A stretch of DNA of 64,000 nt from Aliihoeflea sp. 40Bstr573. Its GTDB lineage: Bacteria; Pseudomonadota; Alphaproteobacteria; Rhizobiales; Rhizobiaceae. The stretch is taken from the NCBI RefSeq assembly GCF_024105655.1, contig NZ_JAAAMH010000002.1, positions 62,001 to 126,000 of the forward strand, in the 5' to 3' direction. The notes under the pieces are model-generated. The model saw only the letters and a list, made by a program, of their open reading frames with translations, did no database searches and was not told the DNA's origin. The translations under genes and the position numbers were made by a program. Positions 1 to 8,617 of this stretch are shown here, one piece after another; the stretch's first letter is position 1, and the number at the start of each line of letters is the position of its first letter.

Positions 1-408
1 CGCATGCTCTCGGTGGCCGGCATACCGGTCGCGATCGGCGATCTGGTCCAGGCAAGCGGCCTTGGACCCTACGGCTTCCTGCTTCTTTACTGCGTCATTG
101 TGCTGTTGATGGGCATGATCCTCGATTCCTCGTCGATCCTGCTCATCATGGTGCCGATCGCCGCGCCCATCGCCGAGGCGCTGGGCTTCAACCTCATCCA
201 TTTCGGCATCGTCACGGTGCTGGCAGTCGAGATCGGGCTGTTGACGCCCCCCTTCGGCATCTCCGTCTTCACCGTGCATGCGACGCTTGCCGACAAGCGC
301 GTCGGCGTCGAACAAATCTTCCTTGGCACCATGCCTTTCATCGGCGTGATGCTCGTCTGCCTCGTCCTGATCGCGCTCTTTCCCGCCCTGACGCTCGCGC
401 TCGTCTGA
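1..408 (+). CDS. TRAP transporter large permease (DctM-type), C-terminal fragment
   Basis: This is the last ~135 residues of an inner-membrane permease that belongs to a tripartite ATP-independent periplasmic (TRAP) transporter. The reading frame is open from the first base, so the start lies outside the window; family members are usually about 430 residues. At least three hydrophobic helices are visible, with the polar stretch around LDSSSILLIMVPI and the LTPPFG motif typical of the DctM family. The periplasmic binding protein and small permease, normally upstream, are not in view, so the substrate (usually an organic acid) cannot be named. A 9-bp inverted repeat spans the stop codon. Confidence 0.88.
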   Translation, partial: RMLSVAGIPVAIGDLVQASGLGPYGFLLLYCVIVLLMGMILDSSSILLIMVPIAAPIAEALGFNLIHFGIVTVLAVEIGLLTPPFGISVFTVHATLADKRVGVEQIFLGTMPFIGVMLVCLVLIALFPALTLALV

Positions 409-417
409 CGCGAGCGT
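391..417. terminator. Hairpin at the end of the TRAP permease gene
   Basis: A perfect 9-bp inverted repeat (391-399 with 409-417) surrounds a 9-nt loop that contains the stop codon. It lies between two convergent genes. There is no T-tract on either strand, so terminator function is inferred only from position and stem strength. Confidence 0.4.
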
Positions 418-432
418 CCAAGGGTCGGAACG

Positions 433-690
433 TTACATCGGCCGGTGATCGCCCTCTTCCTCGAAGGTCACCGCCACGTCGCCATTTGCGGACAGGCGCA
501 CCTTGTCGCCTTCGATGTCTGCGACGAGCGAAAGCGGGATGAAGTGGTGATGGCCGCGATGCGAGCCTTCGCCGCTGTCCTTCTTTGTCAGCTTGATGCG
601 GTCGCCCTCGACGTGGTCAACGGTTCCCACATGAACGCCATCGGCGCCGATCACTTCGGCATGTTCCTTGATCCGGCTTTTCTCGATCAT
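433..690 (-). CDS. DUF2171 family protein
   Basis: Small soluble protein of 85 residues that begins MIEKSRIKEHAEVIGADG, the usual opening of DUF2171 proteins. These resemble short PRC-barrel-like beta domains; their role is unknown, and they often sit near stress genes. A His cluster (HRGHHHF) in the middle is typical of the family. The start at 690 is chosen because AAGGGAG lies at a good distance upstream; longer readings of the same frame lack a ribosome site and run into low-complexity Arg-rich sequence. It is convergent with the TRAP permease and divergent from ccdA, so it is probably monocistronic. Confidence 0.8.
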   Translation of the reverse strand: MIEKSRIKEHAEVIGADGVHVGTVDHVEGDRIKLTKKDSGEGSHRGHHHFIPLSLVADIEGDKVRLSANGDVAVTFEEEGDHRPM

Positions 691-833
691 TTCGATCTCC
701 CTTCGTCTAGTCTCCAGTAACGCTGGCCGCAGGGTTTGGATGCCTTCCTCGCGACGTTTGGCCACGCGTTTATGATTGGCCGCAAGCCACCCCTTCGCGC
801 TATGACGCGCCCGAAGCAAAGCGGGAAAGACGA

Positions 834-1571
834 ATGGCTCTCGACGTCGGATATGCGAGTGCGGTTGCGGCGGGCGCGATCTCGTTCCTGTCGCCCTGCG
901 TCCTGCCGCTCGTCCCGCCCTATCTGTGCTACATGGCCGGCGTATCGGTCGAGGAGTTCCGCGAAGGGGCAAAGCCTGCCCGCGCGCGCTCGGCGCTCCT
1001 CGGCTCGGCGCTCGCCTTCGTCCTCGGCTTCACCACCGTCTTCGTCGCGCTTGGCGCCGGTGCGTCGTCCATCGGGGGCCTTTTGCGCGCCTGGCAGCAG
1101 GAACTCGCCATCGTTGCCGGCGTCCTCATCATCTTCATGGGACTGAACTTCCTCGGCATCATCCGCCTGCCCTTCCTGTCGCGCGAGGCGCGCTTCCAGG
1201 CCAATGTCACGCCCGCCAATGCGTTTGCCGCCTATATCATGGGCCTCGCCTTCGCCTTCGGCTGGACGCCTTGCATCGGGCCGGTCCTCGGGCCGATCCT
1301 GACGCTCGCGGGCGGACGCGAGACGGTCGGCGAAGGCGCGATGCTGCTTGCCGCCTACTCGCTCGGCCTTGGCATTCCGTTCCTGATCGCCGCGCTCTTT
1401 TCGGGCGCCTTCATGCGCTTCCTCGGCCGCTTCCGCGTTCATCTCGGCCGGGTCGAAAAGGTGATGGGCGGCCTTCTCGTCGTCGCGGGCATCCTGTTTC
1501 TCACCGGCGGCATCCAGACCGCCTCCTTCTGGCTCCTGGAAACTTTCCCGGCGCTCGGCCTTCTCGGTTAG
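834..1571 (+). CDS. ccdA: Cytochrome c biogenesis protein CcdA
   Basis: Polytopic inner-membrane protein of 245 residues that passes reducing power from cytoplasmic thioredoxin to periplasmic thiol proteins, usually for cytochrome c maturation. Two redox cysteines lie in the family signature positions: SPCVLPLVPPYL (Cys22) and GWTPCIGPVL (Cys147). Six hydrophobic segments can be traced, the normal count. The ATG at 834 follows GGGAAAG. The next gene starts 45 bases downstream and may be co-transcribed, though no functional link is evident. No CcmG-like thioredoxin is adjacent, so the downstream acceptor is unknown. Confidence 0.93.
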   Translation: MALDVGYASAVAAGAISFLSPCVLPLVPPYLCYMAGVSVEEFREGAKPARARSALLGSALAFVLGFTTVFVALGAGASSIGGLLRAWQQELAIVAGVLIIFMGLNFLGIIRLPFLSREARFQANVTPANAFAAYIMGLAFAFGWTPCIGPVLGPILTLAGGRETVGEGAMLLAAYSLGLGIPFLIAALFSGAFMRFLGRFRVHLGRVEKVMGGLLVVAGILFLTGGIQTASFWLLETFPALGLLG

Positions 1572-1616
1572 AAGTCCGCCGTGCTAGACCGCCTTCGCAG
1601 ATGCGAAGGAGCGCCC

Positions 1617-2516
1617 ATGGAATTCGATACGAAGTTCGAGCCGCATTACGGCGAGGCGGTTCCCGTCGCCGACAAGCTCCTGCGTCTCACCGTCAACAAT
1701 CCCGGCCCGTTCACCTTTCACGGCACCAACAGCTACATTCTGGGCACCGACACGCTCGCGATCGTCGATCCCGGCCCCGAAGACGAGGCACATTACGCCG
1801 CGCTGCTGAAAGCCATCGCCGGCAGGCCGGTCAGCCACATCTTCGTCAGCCACACGCACCGCGACCACTCTCCGCTGGCCGCCAGGCTCAAGGCCGAGAC
1901 CGGTGCGCTTGTCATGGCCGAAGGCCCGCACCGTTCGGCCCGCCCCTTGCGCATCGGCGAGATCAACCCGCTCGACGCCAGCGCCGACACCGACTTTGCA
2001 CCCGACCATGCGCTCGCCGACGACGAACTTGTCCAGGGCGATGGCTGGGCCGTCCGCGCGATCCACACGCCCGGCCACTGCGCCAACCACGTCGCTTTCG
2101 CCGTCGAGGATACCGGCATCCTGCTGTCGGCCGATCATGTCATGGCGTGGGCCACCTCGATCGTCGCCCCGCCGGATGGCGCGATGTCGGATTTCATGGC
2201 CTCGCTCGACCGCCTCGCGGAGCGCGATGACGCGGTCTACCACACCGGCCATGGCGGGCCGGTCACCAATCCGCGCGCCTTCGTGCGCGGCCTGCGCACC
2301 CATCGCAAGATGCGTGAGCGCGCGATTTTGGAGCGGTTGAAGGCGGGCGACAGGATCATCCCCGAAATCGTCGCCGCGATCTATCGCGACACAGACCCCC
2401 GCCTCCACGGCGCCGCCGGCCTGTCGGTCCTCGCCCATCTCGAAGACCTGGTCGCCCGCCGTCTGGTTGCGGCCGATCCCGAGCCGTCCATCGACGCGGT
2501 GTACCGCCCCGCCTGA
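1617..2516 (+). CDS. Metallo-beta-lactamase-fold hydrolase (LACTB2-like)
   Basis: Predicted soluble zinc hydrolase of 299 residues. The metal-binding signature HTHRDH is at residues 79-84, and a second ligand lies in the HTPGHCANH motif near residue 150; a further Asp is in LLSADHVM. The C-terminal ~80 residues form a helical, winged-helix-like region seen in LACTB2-type proteins, whose best-studied members are nucleases or thioester hydrolases. The ATG at 1617 is preferred over an upstream ATG at 1581 because GAAGGAG lies just before it and conserved sequence begins there. Substrate is not predictable from the sequence. Confidence 0.85.
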   Translation: MEFDTKFEPHYGEAVPVADKLLRLTVNNPGPFTFHGTNSYILGTDTLAIVDPGPEDEAHYAALLKAIAGRPVSHIFVSHTHRDHSPLAARLKAETGALVMAEGPHRSARPLRIGEINPLDASADTDFAPDHALADDELVQGDGWAVRAIHTPGHCANHVAFAVEDTGILLSADHVMAWATSIVAPPDGAMSDFMASLDRLAERDDAVYHTGHGGPVTNPRAFVRGLRTHRKMRERAILERLKAGDRIIPEIVAAIYRDTDPRLHGAAGLSVLAHLEDLVARRLVAADPEPSIDAVYRPA

Positions 2517-2520
2517 GCGC

Positions 2521-3306
2521 CTACTCCTCCTCGACGATGACCCCCGTCATCACATCGACCTCATAGTCGAGCGCATCGAGAAAATTGTCGATCCGCTTCG
2601 CGTTCTCGCCCTGGTCGTGGCCGCCGTAGCGCGAGGCCGAGCGCATGTCGACACGGGTCGTCTCGCCCTCGGCGCGCAGGCGGATCGCGACGTCCGAGGG
2701 AAAGCCGAGAATGTAGGAATAGCCGACGAACTCCAGTGTCTCGCCGTCCGGCGCCGTCGTGCGCCCCAGTGGCGTGAACCCGCGCGCGCTCGCCACCCGC
2801 AGTATGGCCTGGGTCACGTCCGGCAGCGGCAGGGCGTAGCTGCGCGTCACGAGGTCCGGATACTCTCGCGCCATCGCGTCCGCGTCATCCGGCGCGATCG
2901 CGCCGATCGCGTTCATGCGCGCGTCGCGGTTCTCGGCGGCGACGACGAATTGCGGCGGAGCGGTTCGGTCGGTCGTCACGTCGACGAGCCGAGGATGCAT
3001 GAGGAAGCCGCGCGCCGCCATGGCGAAGGGCGCGAGCACGATCAGCGCCAAGAGAACGGCGACGACCGCCGGCCCCGTCCCCCCGTCGTCCTCGACCCAG
3101 ACGCGCCGCAGGGCGAAACCGGCGAGGACGAGCGCCAGAAGGCCGAGCCCGGCGACGATGCCCAGCACCCCTAGGAATTCGGGCGTCGGTATCGATCCGA
3201 AGCGGTGGCCGAGGCCGGCCACGAGAAGCAGCACCAGCGCGAAGAACGCGATGCCCCGCGCCGGGCGCGCCTGCGGCGCATATTGTCGGTAGTCGTCCCG
3301 CGCCAT
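2521..3306 (-). CDS. DUF1499 family membrane protein
   Basis: Protein of 261 residues with about three hydrophobic segments in the first 110 residues, followed by a soluble domain of the DUF1499 type. The family hallmark is visible as [16 protein letters not shown] near residue 228. The function of DUF1499 is unknown; members are common in alphaproteobacteria and plant plastids. It ends only four bases from the convergent hydrolase gene at 1617-2516, leaving no room for a separate terminator. The downstream acyl-CoA ligase is on the same strand 47 bases away, so the two might share a transcript with the ligase first. Confidence 0.8.
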   Translation of the reverse strand: MARDDYRQYAPQARPARGIAFFALVLLLVAGLGHRFGSIPTPEFLGVLGIVAGLGLLALVLAGFALRRVWVEDDGGTGPAVVAVLLALIVLAPFAMAARGFLMHPRLVDVTTDRTAPPQFVVAAENRDARMNAIGAIAPDDADAMAREYPDLVTRSYALPLPDVTQAILRVASARGFTPLGRTTAPDGETLEFVGYSYILGFPSDVAIRLRAEGETTRVDMRSASRYGGHDQGENAKRIDNFLDALDYEVDVMTGVIVEEE

Positions 3307-3353
3307 GTCGTCAGTTCTGCTTCTTCAGATCCATGGCGCGGGTTCTATCACGT

Positions 3354-4994
3354 TCACGCGGCGCTGGAAGCCGTTGGCAGTTCATATTCCTTGAACTGGT
3401 CGCGCAGCGTCGTCTTCTGGATCTTGCCGGTCGCCGTGTGCGGAATTTCGTCGACGAAGGCGACGTCGTCCGGCATCCACCATTTGGCGATCTTGCCTTC
3501 CATGAAGGCCAGAAGCTCGTCCTTGGAGGGGTTCTTGCCCTCCTTCTTGACGACCACCAGCAACGGCCGCTCGTCCCATTTGGGATGGGCGATGCCAATC
3601 ACCGCCGCTTCGGCGACGTCCGGATGGCCGACGGCGATGTTCTCCAGGTCGATGGTCGAGATCCATTCGCCGCCCGACTTGATCACGTCCTTGGCGCGGT
3701 CGGTGATCTGCATGTAGCCGTTCTCGTTGATATGGGCGACGTCGCCCGTATCGAACCAGTTGTCCTCGTCGAACTGTTCCTTGCCCGCCCCGCCGTAATA
3801 GGCGGCGGCGACGGCCGGGCCGCGCACCTTGAGGCGGCCGAATTTCTTGCCGTCCCACGGCATGTCGTTGTTCTCGTCGTCGGTCACCTTCATCTCGACG
3901 CCGAAGGGCGCATGGCCCTGCGTCTGCTTGACGTCGAGCAGCGCATCGCCCGTCGTTTCCGCATATTCCGGCTTGATCGTCGCGAGCGAGCCCAGCGGCG
4001 ACATCTCCGTCATCCCCCAGGCGTGGATCACCTCGACATCGTAGTTCTTCTCGAACTTCTCGGTCATCGAGCGCGGGCAGGCCGAGCCGCCGATCACCAC
4101 CTTCTTCAGGTGCGGCAGTTTCAGGTCGTGCTTTTCCATGTGCTGGAGCAGAAGCAGCCAAACGGTCGGCACGGCGGCGGTGAAGGTCACCTTCTCGGTG
4201 GTCAGCAGTTCGTAGATCGCCTCCCCGTCCATGCGCCCGCCGGGCATCACCATCTTGGCGCCGATCATCGGGCTCGACTGGGCAAGCCCCCAGGCATTGG
4301 CGTGGAACATCGGCACCACCGGCAGGATGGTGTCGCGGGAGGAAATGCCCATCGCGTCGGGCATGCAGGCAATCATGGCATGCAGCACGTTCGAGCGATG
4401 CGAATAGACGACGCCTTTTGGGTCGCCCGTCGTGCCGGACGTGTAGCACATGCCGGACGCAGCCTTCTCGTCGAGCGCCTTCCAGCGGTAGTCGTCATCG
4501 GTCTGTGCGATCCAGTCCTCATAGGCGACAACGTTGGGCAGCGACGTCTGCGGCAGATGCGCGCCATCGGTCAGGACGATGATCTGCTTCAGCGACTTCA
4601 CGTCACCGGCGATCTTCTCGACCAAAGGCAGGAAGGTCAGGTCGACGAACAGCGCCTCGTCCTCGGCGTGGTTCATGATCCACGCGATCTGCTGCGGGAA
4701 AAGGCGCGGGTTCAAGGTGTGGTAGACGCCGCCCATGCCCATGATGCCGTACCAGGCCTCGAGGTGCCGGGCGGTGTTCCAGGCGAGCGTCGCGATGCGG
4801 TCGCCGACCTTGTAGCCTTCCTGTTCGAGGCGTTTGGCCACCTTCAGAGCGCGCTGGCGCACGTCGCGGTAATTGGTGCGGACGATCGGGCCTTCGACGG
4901 AGCGCGAGACGATCTCACGTTTCGGGTGCTGGATCGCCGCGTGATCGAGAATCTTGTGGCACAGAAGCGGCCAGTCCTGCATCAGTCCGAGCAT
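3354..4994 (-). CDS. Acyl-CoA ligase, DmdB-like AMP-forming family
   Basis: Cytoplasmic enzyme of 546 residues that activates a carboxylic acid to its CoA thioester through an acyl-AMP. The AMP-binding P-loop [11 protein letters not shown] is near residue 185, the adenylate motif WGMTEMSP near 340, and the C-terminal [10 protein letters not shown] carries the catalytic Lys. The opening [11 protein letters not shown] and the NPRLFPQQ block resemble DmdB (3-methylmercaptopropionate-CoA ligase) and related medium or long-chain fatty acyl-CoA ligases; specificity cannot be settled by eye. The start follows GGGAGGATATAG. A DmdC-like dehydrogenase lies at 61017-62789, about 57 kb away. Confidence 0.85.
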   Translation of the reverse strand: MLGLMQDWPLLCHKILDHAAIQHPKREIVSRSVEGPIVRTNYRDVRQRALKVAKRLEQEGYKVGDRIATLAWNTARHLEAWYGIMGMGGVYHTLNPRLFPQQIAWIMNHAEDEALFVDLTFLPLVEKIAGDVKSLKQIIVLTDGAHLPQTSLPNVVAYEDWIAQTDDDYRWKALDEKAASGMCYTSGTTGDPKGVVYSHRSNVLHAMIACMPDAMGISSRDTILPVVPMFHANAWGLAQSSPMIGAKMVMPGGRMDGEAIYELLTTEKVTFTAAVPTVWLLLLQHMEKHDLKLPHLKKVVIGGSACPRSMTEKFEKNYDVEVIHAWGMTEMSPLGSLATIKPEYAETTGDALLDVKQTQGHAPFGVEMKVTDDENNDMPWDGKKFGRLKVRGPAVAAAYYGGAGKEQFDEDNWFDTGDVAHINENGYMQITDRAKDVIKSGGEWISTIDLENIAVGHPDVAEAAVIGIAHPKWDERPLLVVVKKEGKNPSKDELLAFMEGKIAKWWMPDDVAFVDEIPHTATGKIQKTTLRDQFKEYELPTASSAA

Positions 4995-5167
4995 CTATAT
5001 CCTCCCTGTTCGAACGGAGCGCTATTTTGTTCGTATCGTGGCTCGTGTCCAGCAAAACCAGCACGATTGCCAGAAAGTTCAATGGCTTGTGCGCGCCTTA
5101 TTCGAGCCGCGATTGAACGCGAATTTTCCTGTCGGACGGGACGGTGTCGACAAATGGAAGAAACGCG

Positions 5168-5536
5168 ATGAAAAAGGCGAAAAACGCCCGGACAAAGTCC
5201 GCCCCTGCCCCCATCGAAGCTTCGAACGACCTCTCCGCTGCCATTCTCGATGCCGTGTGCGCCGGTGACGGTCCCAGCTTCGAGGAGCGCGTTCGTTCCG
5301 CCGTCGACGATTTGCCGGCCCACTTTCTCTTCCACATGCGCATCGATCTCGAACCGGCGCTGGACGTCGTCGCCATAGCTACGGCCGACAGCGAAACCGC
5401 CGATTTCCTGATCGTGCGCCAGAGCGAGGGCGGCGACATCGCCATCGAGCCGGCCGCCGATTCCGACCTACCGATCGCAGCGCTCATTCCCGCCTATGCC
5501 GGCCTGGCCGCAACCCTGCCGGCAGAGCTGAACTGA
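5168..5536 (+). CDS. Hypothetical protein, 122 residues
   Basis: I do not recognise this family. The protein starts with a basic segment (MKKAKNARTKS) and continues as an acidic alpha/beta-looking domain with no signal peptide, membrane helix or Cys pair. The ATG at 5168 follows GGAAGAAACGCG; a GTG at 5144 in the same frame would add eight residues without conserved character. It is divergent from the acyl-CoA ligase and followed after 104 bases by the aminotransferase gene. Codon use matches its neighbours, so it looks like a genuine resident gene. Confidence 0.6.
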   Translation: MKKAKNARTKSAPAPIEASNDLSAAILDAVCAGDGPSFEERVRSAVDDLPAHFLFHMRIDLEPALDVVAIATADSETADFLIVRQSEGGDIAIEPAADSDLPIAALIPAYAGLAATLPAELN

Positions 5537-5640
5537 TCACAACTGGACCAGTCCGGCTGGACCAATCGAACAAGCCCTGCAGCGGGGTTCTTCGCGAACC
5601 GATAAACGGCTAGTCTCCGGGCAACCCCCAGGAGACAGCC

Positions 5641-7038
5641 ATGCTCGACCAGCCCCCGCTCACGAATCTGCAGACCCGCGACATCGAAGCGGTGCTGCAT
5701 CCCTATACGCCGCTGCACAAGCTCAAGACCAACGGTCCGCTCGTCATCGAGCGCGGCGAGGGCGTCTTCGTCTACGACACGCAGGGCAAGGACTATATCG
5801 AGGGCATGTCGGGTCTGTGGTGCGCCGGCCTCGGCTTCGGCGACGAGGAGATGGTGGAGGCAGCCAACCAGCAGCTTCGCACCCTGCCCTACTACCACCT
5901 GTTCGGCGCCAAGGGCATGGAGCCCGCCATCGAACTGGCCGAAAAGCTCAAGGAGATCGCGCCGGTGCCGATCTCCAAGGTGTTCTTCACCTCGTCGGGC
6001 TCGGAGGCCAACGACACCCAGGTCAAACTCGCCTGGTACATGAACAACGCGCTCGGCCGGCCGAACAAGAAGAAGATCATCTCGCGCCAGAAGGCCTATC
6101 ACGGCGTGACCATCATGGCCGCCTCGCTCACCGGCCTGCCCTACAACCACATCGGCTGGGACCTGCCGGTCGACCGCGTCGTCCACACCGACTGCCCGCA
6201 TTTCTACCGCTTCGGCGAGGCCGGGGAGACGGAAGGTGATTTCGTCGCCCGTCTCGTGAAGTCGCTGCGCGACCTGATCGAGCGCGAGGGCCCGGACACG
6301 ATCGCCGCGATGATCGCCGAGCCGATCATGGGCGCCGGCGGCGTCATCGTGCCCCCCGCGACCTATTTCGCCGAAATCCAGAAGGTGCTCGACGAGCACG
6401 ACATCATGATGATCTCCGACGAGGTCATCAACGGGTTCGGGCGCACCGGCAACTGGTGGGGATGCCAGACCATGGGCATGAAGCCGAAGACGATCTCGGC
6501 CGCCAAGCAGCTTACCGCCGCCTATGCGCCGCTCGGCGCGGTCATGGTCCCGCAGGACGTCTATGACGCCTATGTCAGCCACTCGGAGAAGATCGGCACG
6601 TTCGGCCACGGCTTCACCTATGGCGGACATCCGCTCGGCTGCGCGCTCGGCGTCAAGGCGATCGAGATCTACCAGCGCCGCGACATTCTCGGCCATGTGC
6701 GCAACATGACGCCGATCTTCGAAGCGCGCCTCAAGAAGGTCGCCGACCATCCGCTTGTCGGCGAAGTGCGCTCGGCCGGCCTCGTCGGCGGTGTCGAGAT
6801 CGTGGCCGACAAGGCGACCAAGCGTTCCTTCGACCCGAAGAAGGGCGTCGGCGCCCAGATCGCCAAGTTCTGCGAGAACCGCCGCGTCATCCTGCGCCCC
6901 ATCGGCGACACCATCGCATTTTGCCCGCCGATGATCATTACCGAGGCGGAGATGAACGAGATGTTCGACCGCTTCGAACTCGCGCTCGCCGACGCCGAAG
7001 CCTGGGTTTCGAAGGAAGGACTTCGCCAGGCCGCCTGA
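5641..7038 (+). CDS. Class III (omega) aminotransferase
   Basis: PLP-dependent enzyme of 465 residues in the aspartate aminotransferase superfamily, class III. Visible landmarks are the PLP phosphate-binding TSSGSEAND near residue 120, SDEVINGFGRTG near 260 with the ring-stacking Asp, and the Schiff-base Lys289 in AAKQLTAAYAPLG. The overall pattern (LWCAGLGFG, AYHGVTIMAASLTG) fits omega-amino acid or diamine:pyruvate transaminases such as putrescine- or beta-alanine-using enzymes; the natural donor is not determined. Gene stands alone after a 104-base leader, followed by a small unknown gene with a TTG start. Confidence 0.88.
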   Translation: MLDQPPLTNLQTRDIEAVLHPYTPLHKLKTNGPLVIERGEGVFVYDTQGKDYIEGMSGLWCAGLGFGDEEMVEAANQQLRTLPYYHLFGAKGMEPAIELAEKLKEIAPVPISKVFFTSSGSEANDTQVKLAWYMNNALGRPNKKKIISRQKAYHGVTIMAASLTGLPYNHIGWDLPVDRVVHTDCPHFYRFGEAGETEGDFVARLVKSLRDLIEREGPDTIAAMIAEPIMGAGGVIVPPATYFAEIQKVLDEHDIMMISDEVINGFGRTGNWWGCQTMGMKPKTISAAKQLTAAYAPLGAVMVPQDVYDAYVSHSEKIGTFGHGFTYGGHPLGCALGVKAIEIYQRRDILGHVRNMTPIFEARLKKVADHPLVGEVRSAGLVGGVEIVADKATKRSFDPKKGVGAQIAKFCENRRVILRPIGDTIAFCPPMIITEAEMNEMFDRFELALADAEAWVSKEGLRQAA

Positions 7039-7064
7039 CGCCCTGCTGACCGGGAACGGTTGCC

Positions 7065-7373
7065 TTGTCCCGCATCGCGAACCGTTCCCGTATCGGCCAC
7101 AATGGTGGGCCGCCGCTTGACCCTCCCTCCCATGAACCGGAATGGGGCAAGGGCGGCGTCGGCACCTATTTTTCGTGGAAGGCGGCGCACCGTTCCGCAT
7201 GGAAAAAGGTCGCGCCGGAAATTGCCCTGATGCGCGAGCGCCGTGCCGCCGCCCTCGGCCTCACCTATGAGGAATATGCGCTCGAACTTCTCGAGCGCGG
7301 CCGCTTCTTGCAGGAAACCGACACCGTCCGCATCGCCGAGATCAAGGCCGCCCGGCGCTCGCGCCGGCGTTAG
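7065..7373 (+). CDS. Small conserved protein with IGHNGGPPLD motif
   Basis: Protein of 102 residues with the N-terminal motif RIGHNGGPPLDPP, which recurs in many short uncharacterised alphaproteobacterial proteins. The remainder is charged and helical, ending in a basic ARRSRRR tail that could bind nucleic acid. No ATG is available: an in-frame stop lies at 7047-7049, so the TTG at 7065 is the only sensible start that keeps the motif. No strong ribosome site precedes it; translation may be coupled to the aminotransferase gene that ends 26 bases upstream. It overlaps the tail of the convergent merR-type gene by four bases. Confidence 0.7.
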   Translation: MSRIANRSRIGHNGGPPLDPPSHEPEWGKGGVGTYFSWKAAHRSAWKKVAPEIALMRERRAAALGLTYEEYALELLERGRFLQETDTVRIAEIKAARRSRRR

Positions 7374-7795
7374 CTCTCTCGTGCGTGCTCGTCCGCGCAA
7401 AGCTCGTGATGGGCGAGCGCATGGAGGACGTAGCACGCCTCCACGGTTCCGCCATCGCAATGCGTCGCGATCCGCTCGAGTTCGGCTTCGAGCTTGCGCA
7501 GACGCTCGATTTTCGCGCGCACGGCGGCAAGTTGCCTGGCTGCGATGCGGTCGGCATCGGCGCATGGTCGCGCCGGGTGATCGCTCAGTTCCAGGAGTTC
7601 GCGTATCGCCTCTATGGTCAGGCCGAGATCGCGCGCGTGCTTGATGAACATCAGGCGGTCGAGTTCGTCCTTGCCGTAGCGCCTCTGATTCCCCTCGGTT
7701 CGACCCGGTTCGGCAATCAGCCCCATCTGCTCGTAATAGCGGATCGTGGGGACCTTGATCCCTGCCCGCCGCGACACGTTGCCTATCGATAGCAT
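7370..7795 (-). CDS. MerR-family metal-responsive regulator
   Basis: DNA-binding regulator of 141 residues. The N-terminal winged helix-turn-helix (LSIGNVSRRAGIKVPTIRYYE) is classic MerR; a dimerisation helix follows around residues 80-110. Cysteines at 78, 113, 121 and 133 plus a His-rich tail (HALAHHELC) match the metal-binding pattern of CadR/ZntR/PbrR-like sensors rather than CueR. It is divergent from a cation-efflux gene, and the shared intergenic region holds a 15-bp palindrome between promoter elements, the arrangement by which MerR proteins under-twist and activate promoters. Start follows AGAGGAT. The inducing metal (Cd, Zn, Pb or Co) is not resolved. Confidence 0.9.
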   Translation of the reverse strand: MLSIGNVSRRAGIKVPTIRYYEQMGLIAEPGRTEGNQRRYGKDELDRLMFIKHARDLGLTIEAIRELLELSDHPARPCADADRIAARQLAAVRAKIERLRKLEAELERIATHCDGGTVEACYVLHALAHHELCADEHARES

Positions 7796-7807
7796 CGAAA
7801 TATCCTC

Positions 7808-7838
7808 TTGAACCTCTAGTTACTAGAGATTCTAATGT
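7808..7838 (+). promoter_or_regulatory. MerR-type promoter/operator for the cation-efflux gene
   Basis: A -35-like TTGAAC (7808-7813) is followed by a perfect 7-1-7 palindrome CTCTAGTTACTAGAG (7814-7828, centre 7821). Downstream, TAATGT (7833-7838) gives a 19-bp spacer and TCTAAT (7831-7836) a 17-bp spacer. An operator placed between -35 and -10 with a long spacer is the hallmark of MerR-activated promoters, and the divergent gene encodes a MerR protein. The palindrome sequence resembles CadR/ZntR/PbrR operators. Confidence 0.82.
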
Positions 7839-7867
7839 TGGTGCTCATCGAAGACAAGGAGACCATG

Positions 7868-8524
7868 ATGAGTGCAAGTTGCGGCCACGACGCCGTTTTC
7901 GACGGTATTTCCAATGACTACAGGCGGCGGCTGTGGATGGTCATCGCCATCAATGCCGGCATGTTCGCGGTGGAGATGACTGCGGGCCAGCTCGCCCACT
8001 CCCAGGCACTACAGGCCGATGCGCTTGATTTCATCGCCGATGCGTTGACCTACGCCGTCTCGCTCGCCGTCATCGGCGCGGCCCTGCGCGTGCGCGCGAC
8101 CGCCGCCCTCGCCAAGGGGCTCAGCCTCCTCCTCATGGGCCTTTGGGTGTTTGGCTCGACCATCTACCGGGTCATTTATCTGGGCACCCCCCAGGCCGAG
8201 ATCATGGGCGCAATCGGCTTCATGGCGCTGGCGGCCAATGTCGCGAGCGTCCTCATTCTCATGCGCTACAAGGATGGCGATGCCAATGTCCGCTCGGTGT
8301 GGCTGTGCTCGCGCAATGACGCCATCGGCAATGTCGCGGTCATGCTTGCTGCCCTTGGCGTTTGGGGCACCGCGACGGGGTGGCCGGACGTCATCGTCGC
8401 CTTCGGCATGGCCGGGCTTTTCCTGTCCTCGGCATGGCAGATCGTCCGCCAGAGCGTCGCCGAATACCGATCCGCGAAGGGCTATGCGCCCCATCACCGC
8501 CACGGCCACCATCACGCCGACTGA
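7868..8524 (+). CDS. Cation diffusion facilitator-type efflux transporter
   Basis: Inner-membrane protein of 218 residues with about six hydrophobic segments, likely exporting a divalent metal in exchange for protons. The metal-site motif in helix 2 reads QADALDFIADA (Asp51, Asp54, Asp58) and the helix 5 equivalent is RNDAIGN near residue 150. The C-terminus is only a short His-rich tail (HHRHGHHH), so the cytoplasmic domain of full-length CDF proteins is missing, as in the short subfamily. Start 7868 is chosen because AAGGAG (7856-7861) is six bases upstream; ATG 7865 is too close. Regulation by the divergent MerR protein is strongly implied. Confidence 0.85.
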   Translation: MSASCGHDAVFDGISNDYRRRLWMVIAINAGMFAVEMTAGQLAHSQALQADALDFIADALTYAVSLAVIGAALRVRATAALAKGLSLLLMGLWVFGSTIYRVIYLGTPQAEIMGAIGFMALAANVASVLILMRYKDGDANVRSVWLCSRNDAIGNVAVMLAALGVWGTATGWPDVIVAFGMAGLFLSSAWQIVRQSVAEYRSAKGYAPHHRHGHHHAD

Positions 8525-8544
8525 ACGGGCGCCTCGGCGCCCGT
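8525..8544 (+). terminator. Hairpin after the cation-efflux gene
   Basis: Immediately after the stop codon, a perfect 9-bp inverted repeat (8525-8533 with 8536-8544) could fold into a strong GC-rich stem. There is no T-tract after it, so intrinsic termination is plausible but not certain. Confidence 0.5.
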
Positions 8545-8617
8545 CGCGATGCCTTCGCCCAGTGACTTGCTCCGACGACATCGCGACCCTACTTCCCCGT
8601 CAGATCAGGAGGTTGCC

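Noticed and set aside
4995-5060. CGAAC/GTTCG half-sites upstream of the acyl-CoA ligase as a fatty-acid regulator operator
   Set aside because: Arms are five bases with a 13-base gap; too weak without other copies.
3333-5171. A very long open frame antisense to the acyl-CoA ligase
   Set aside because: It is an Arg/His/Val-rich shadow of a well-conserved gene on the other strand, with no ribosome site or recognisable domain; such shadows are expected at this GC content.
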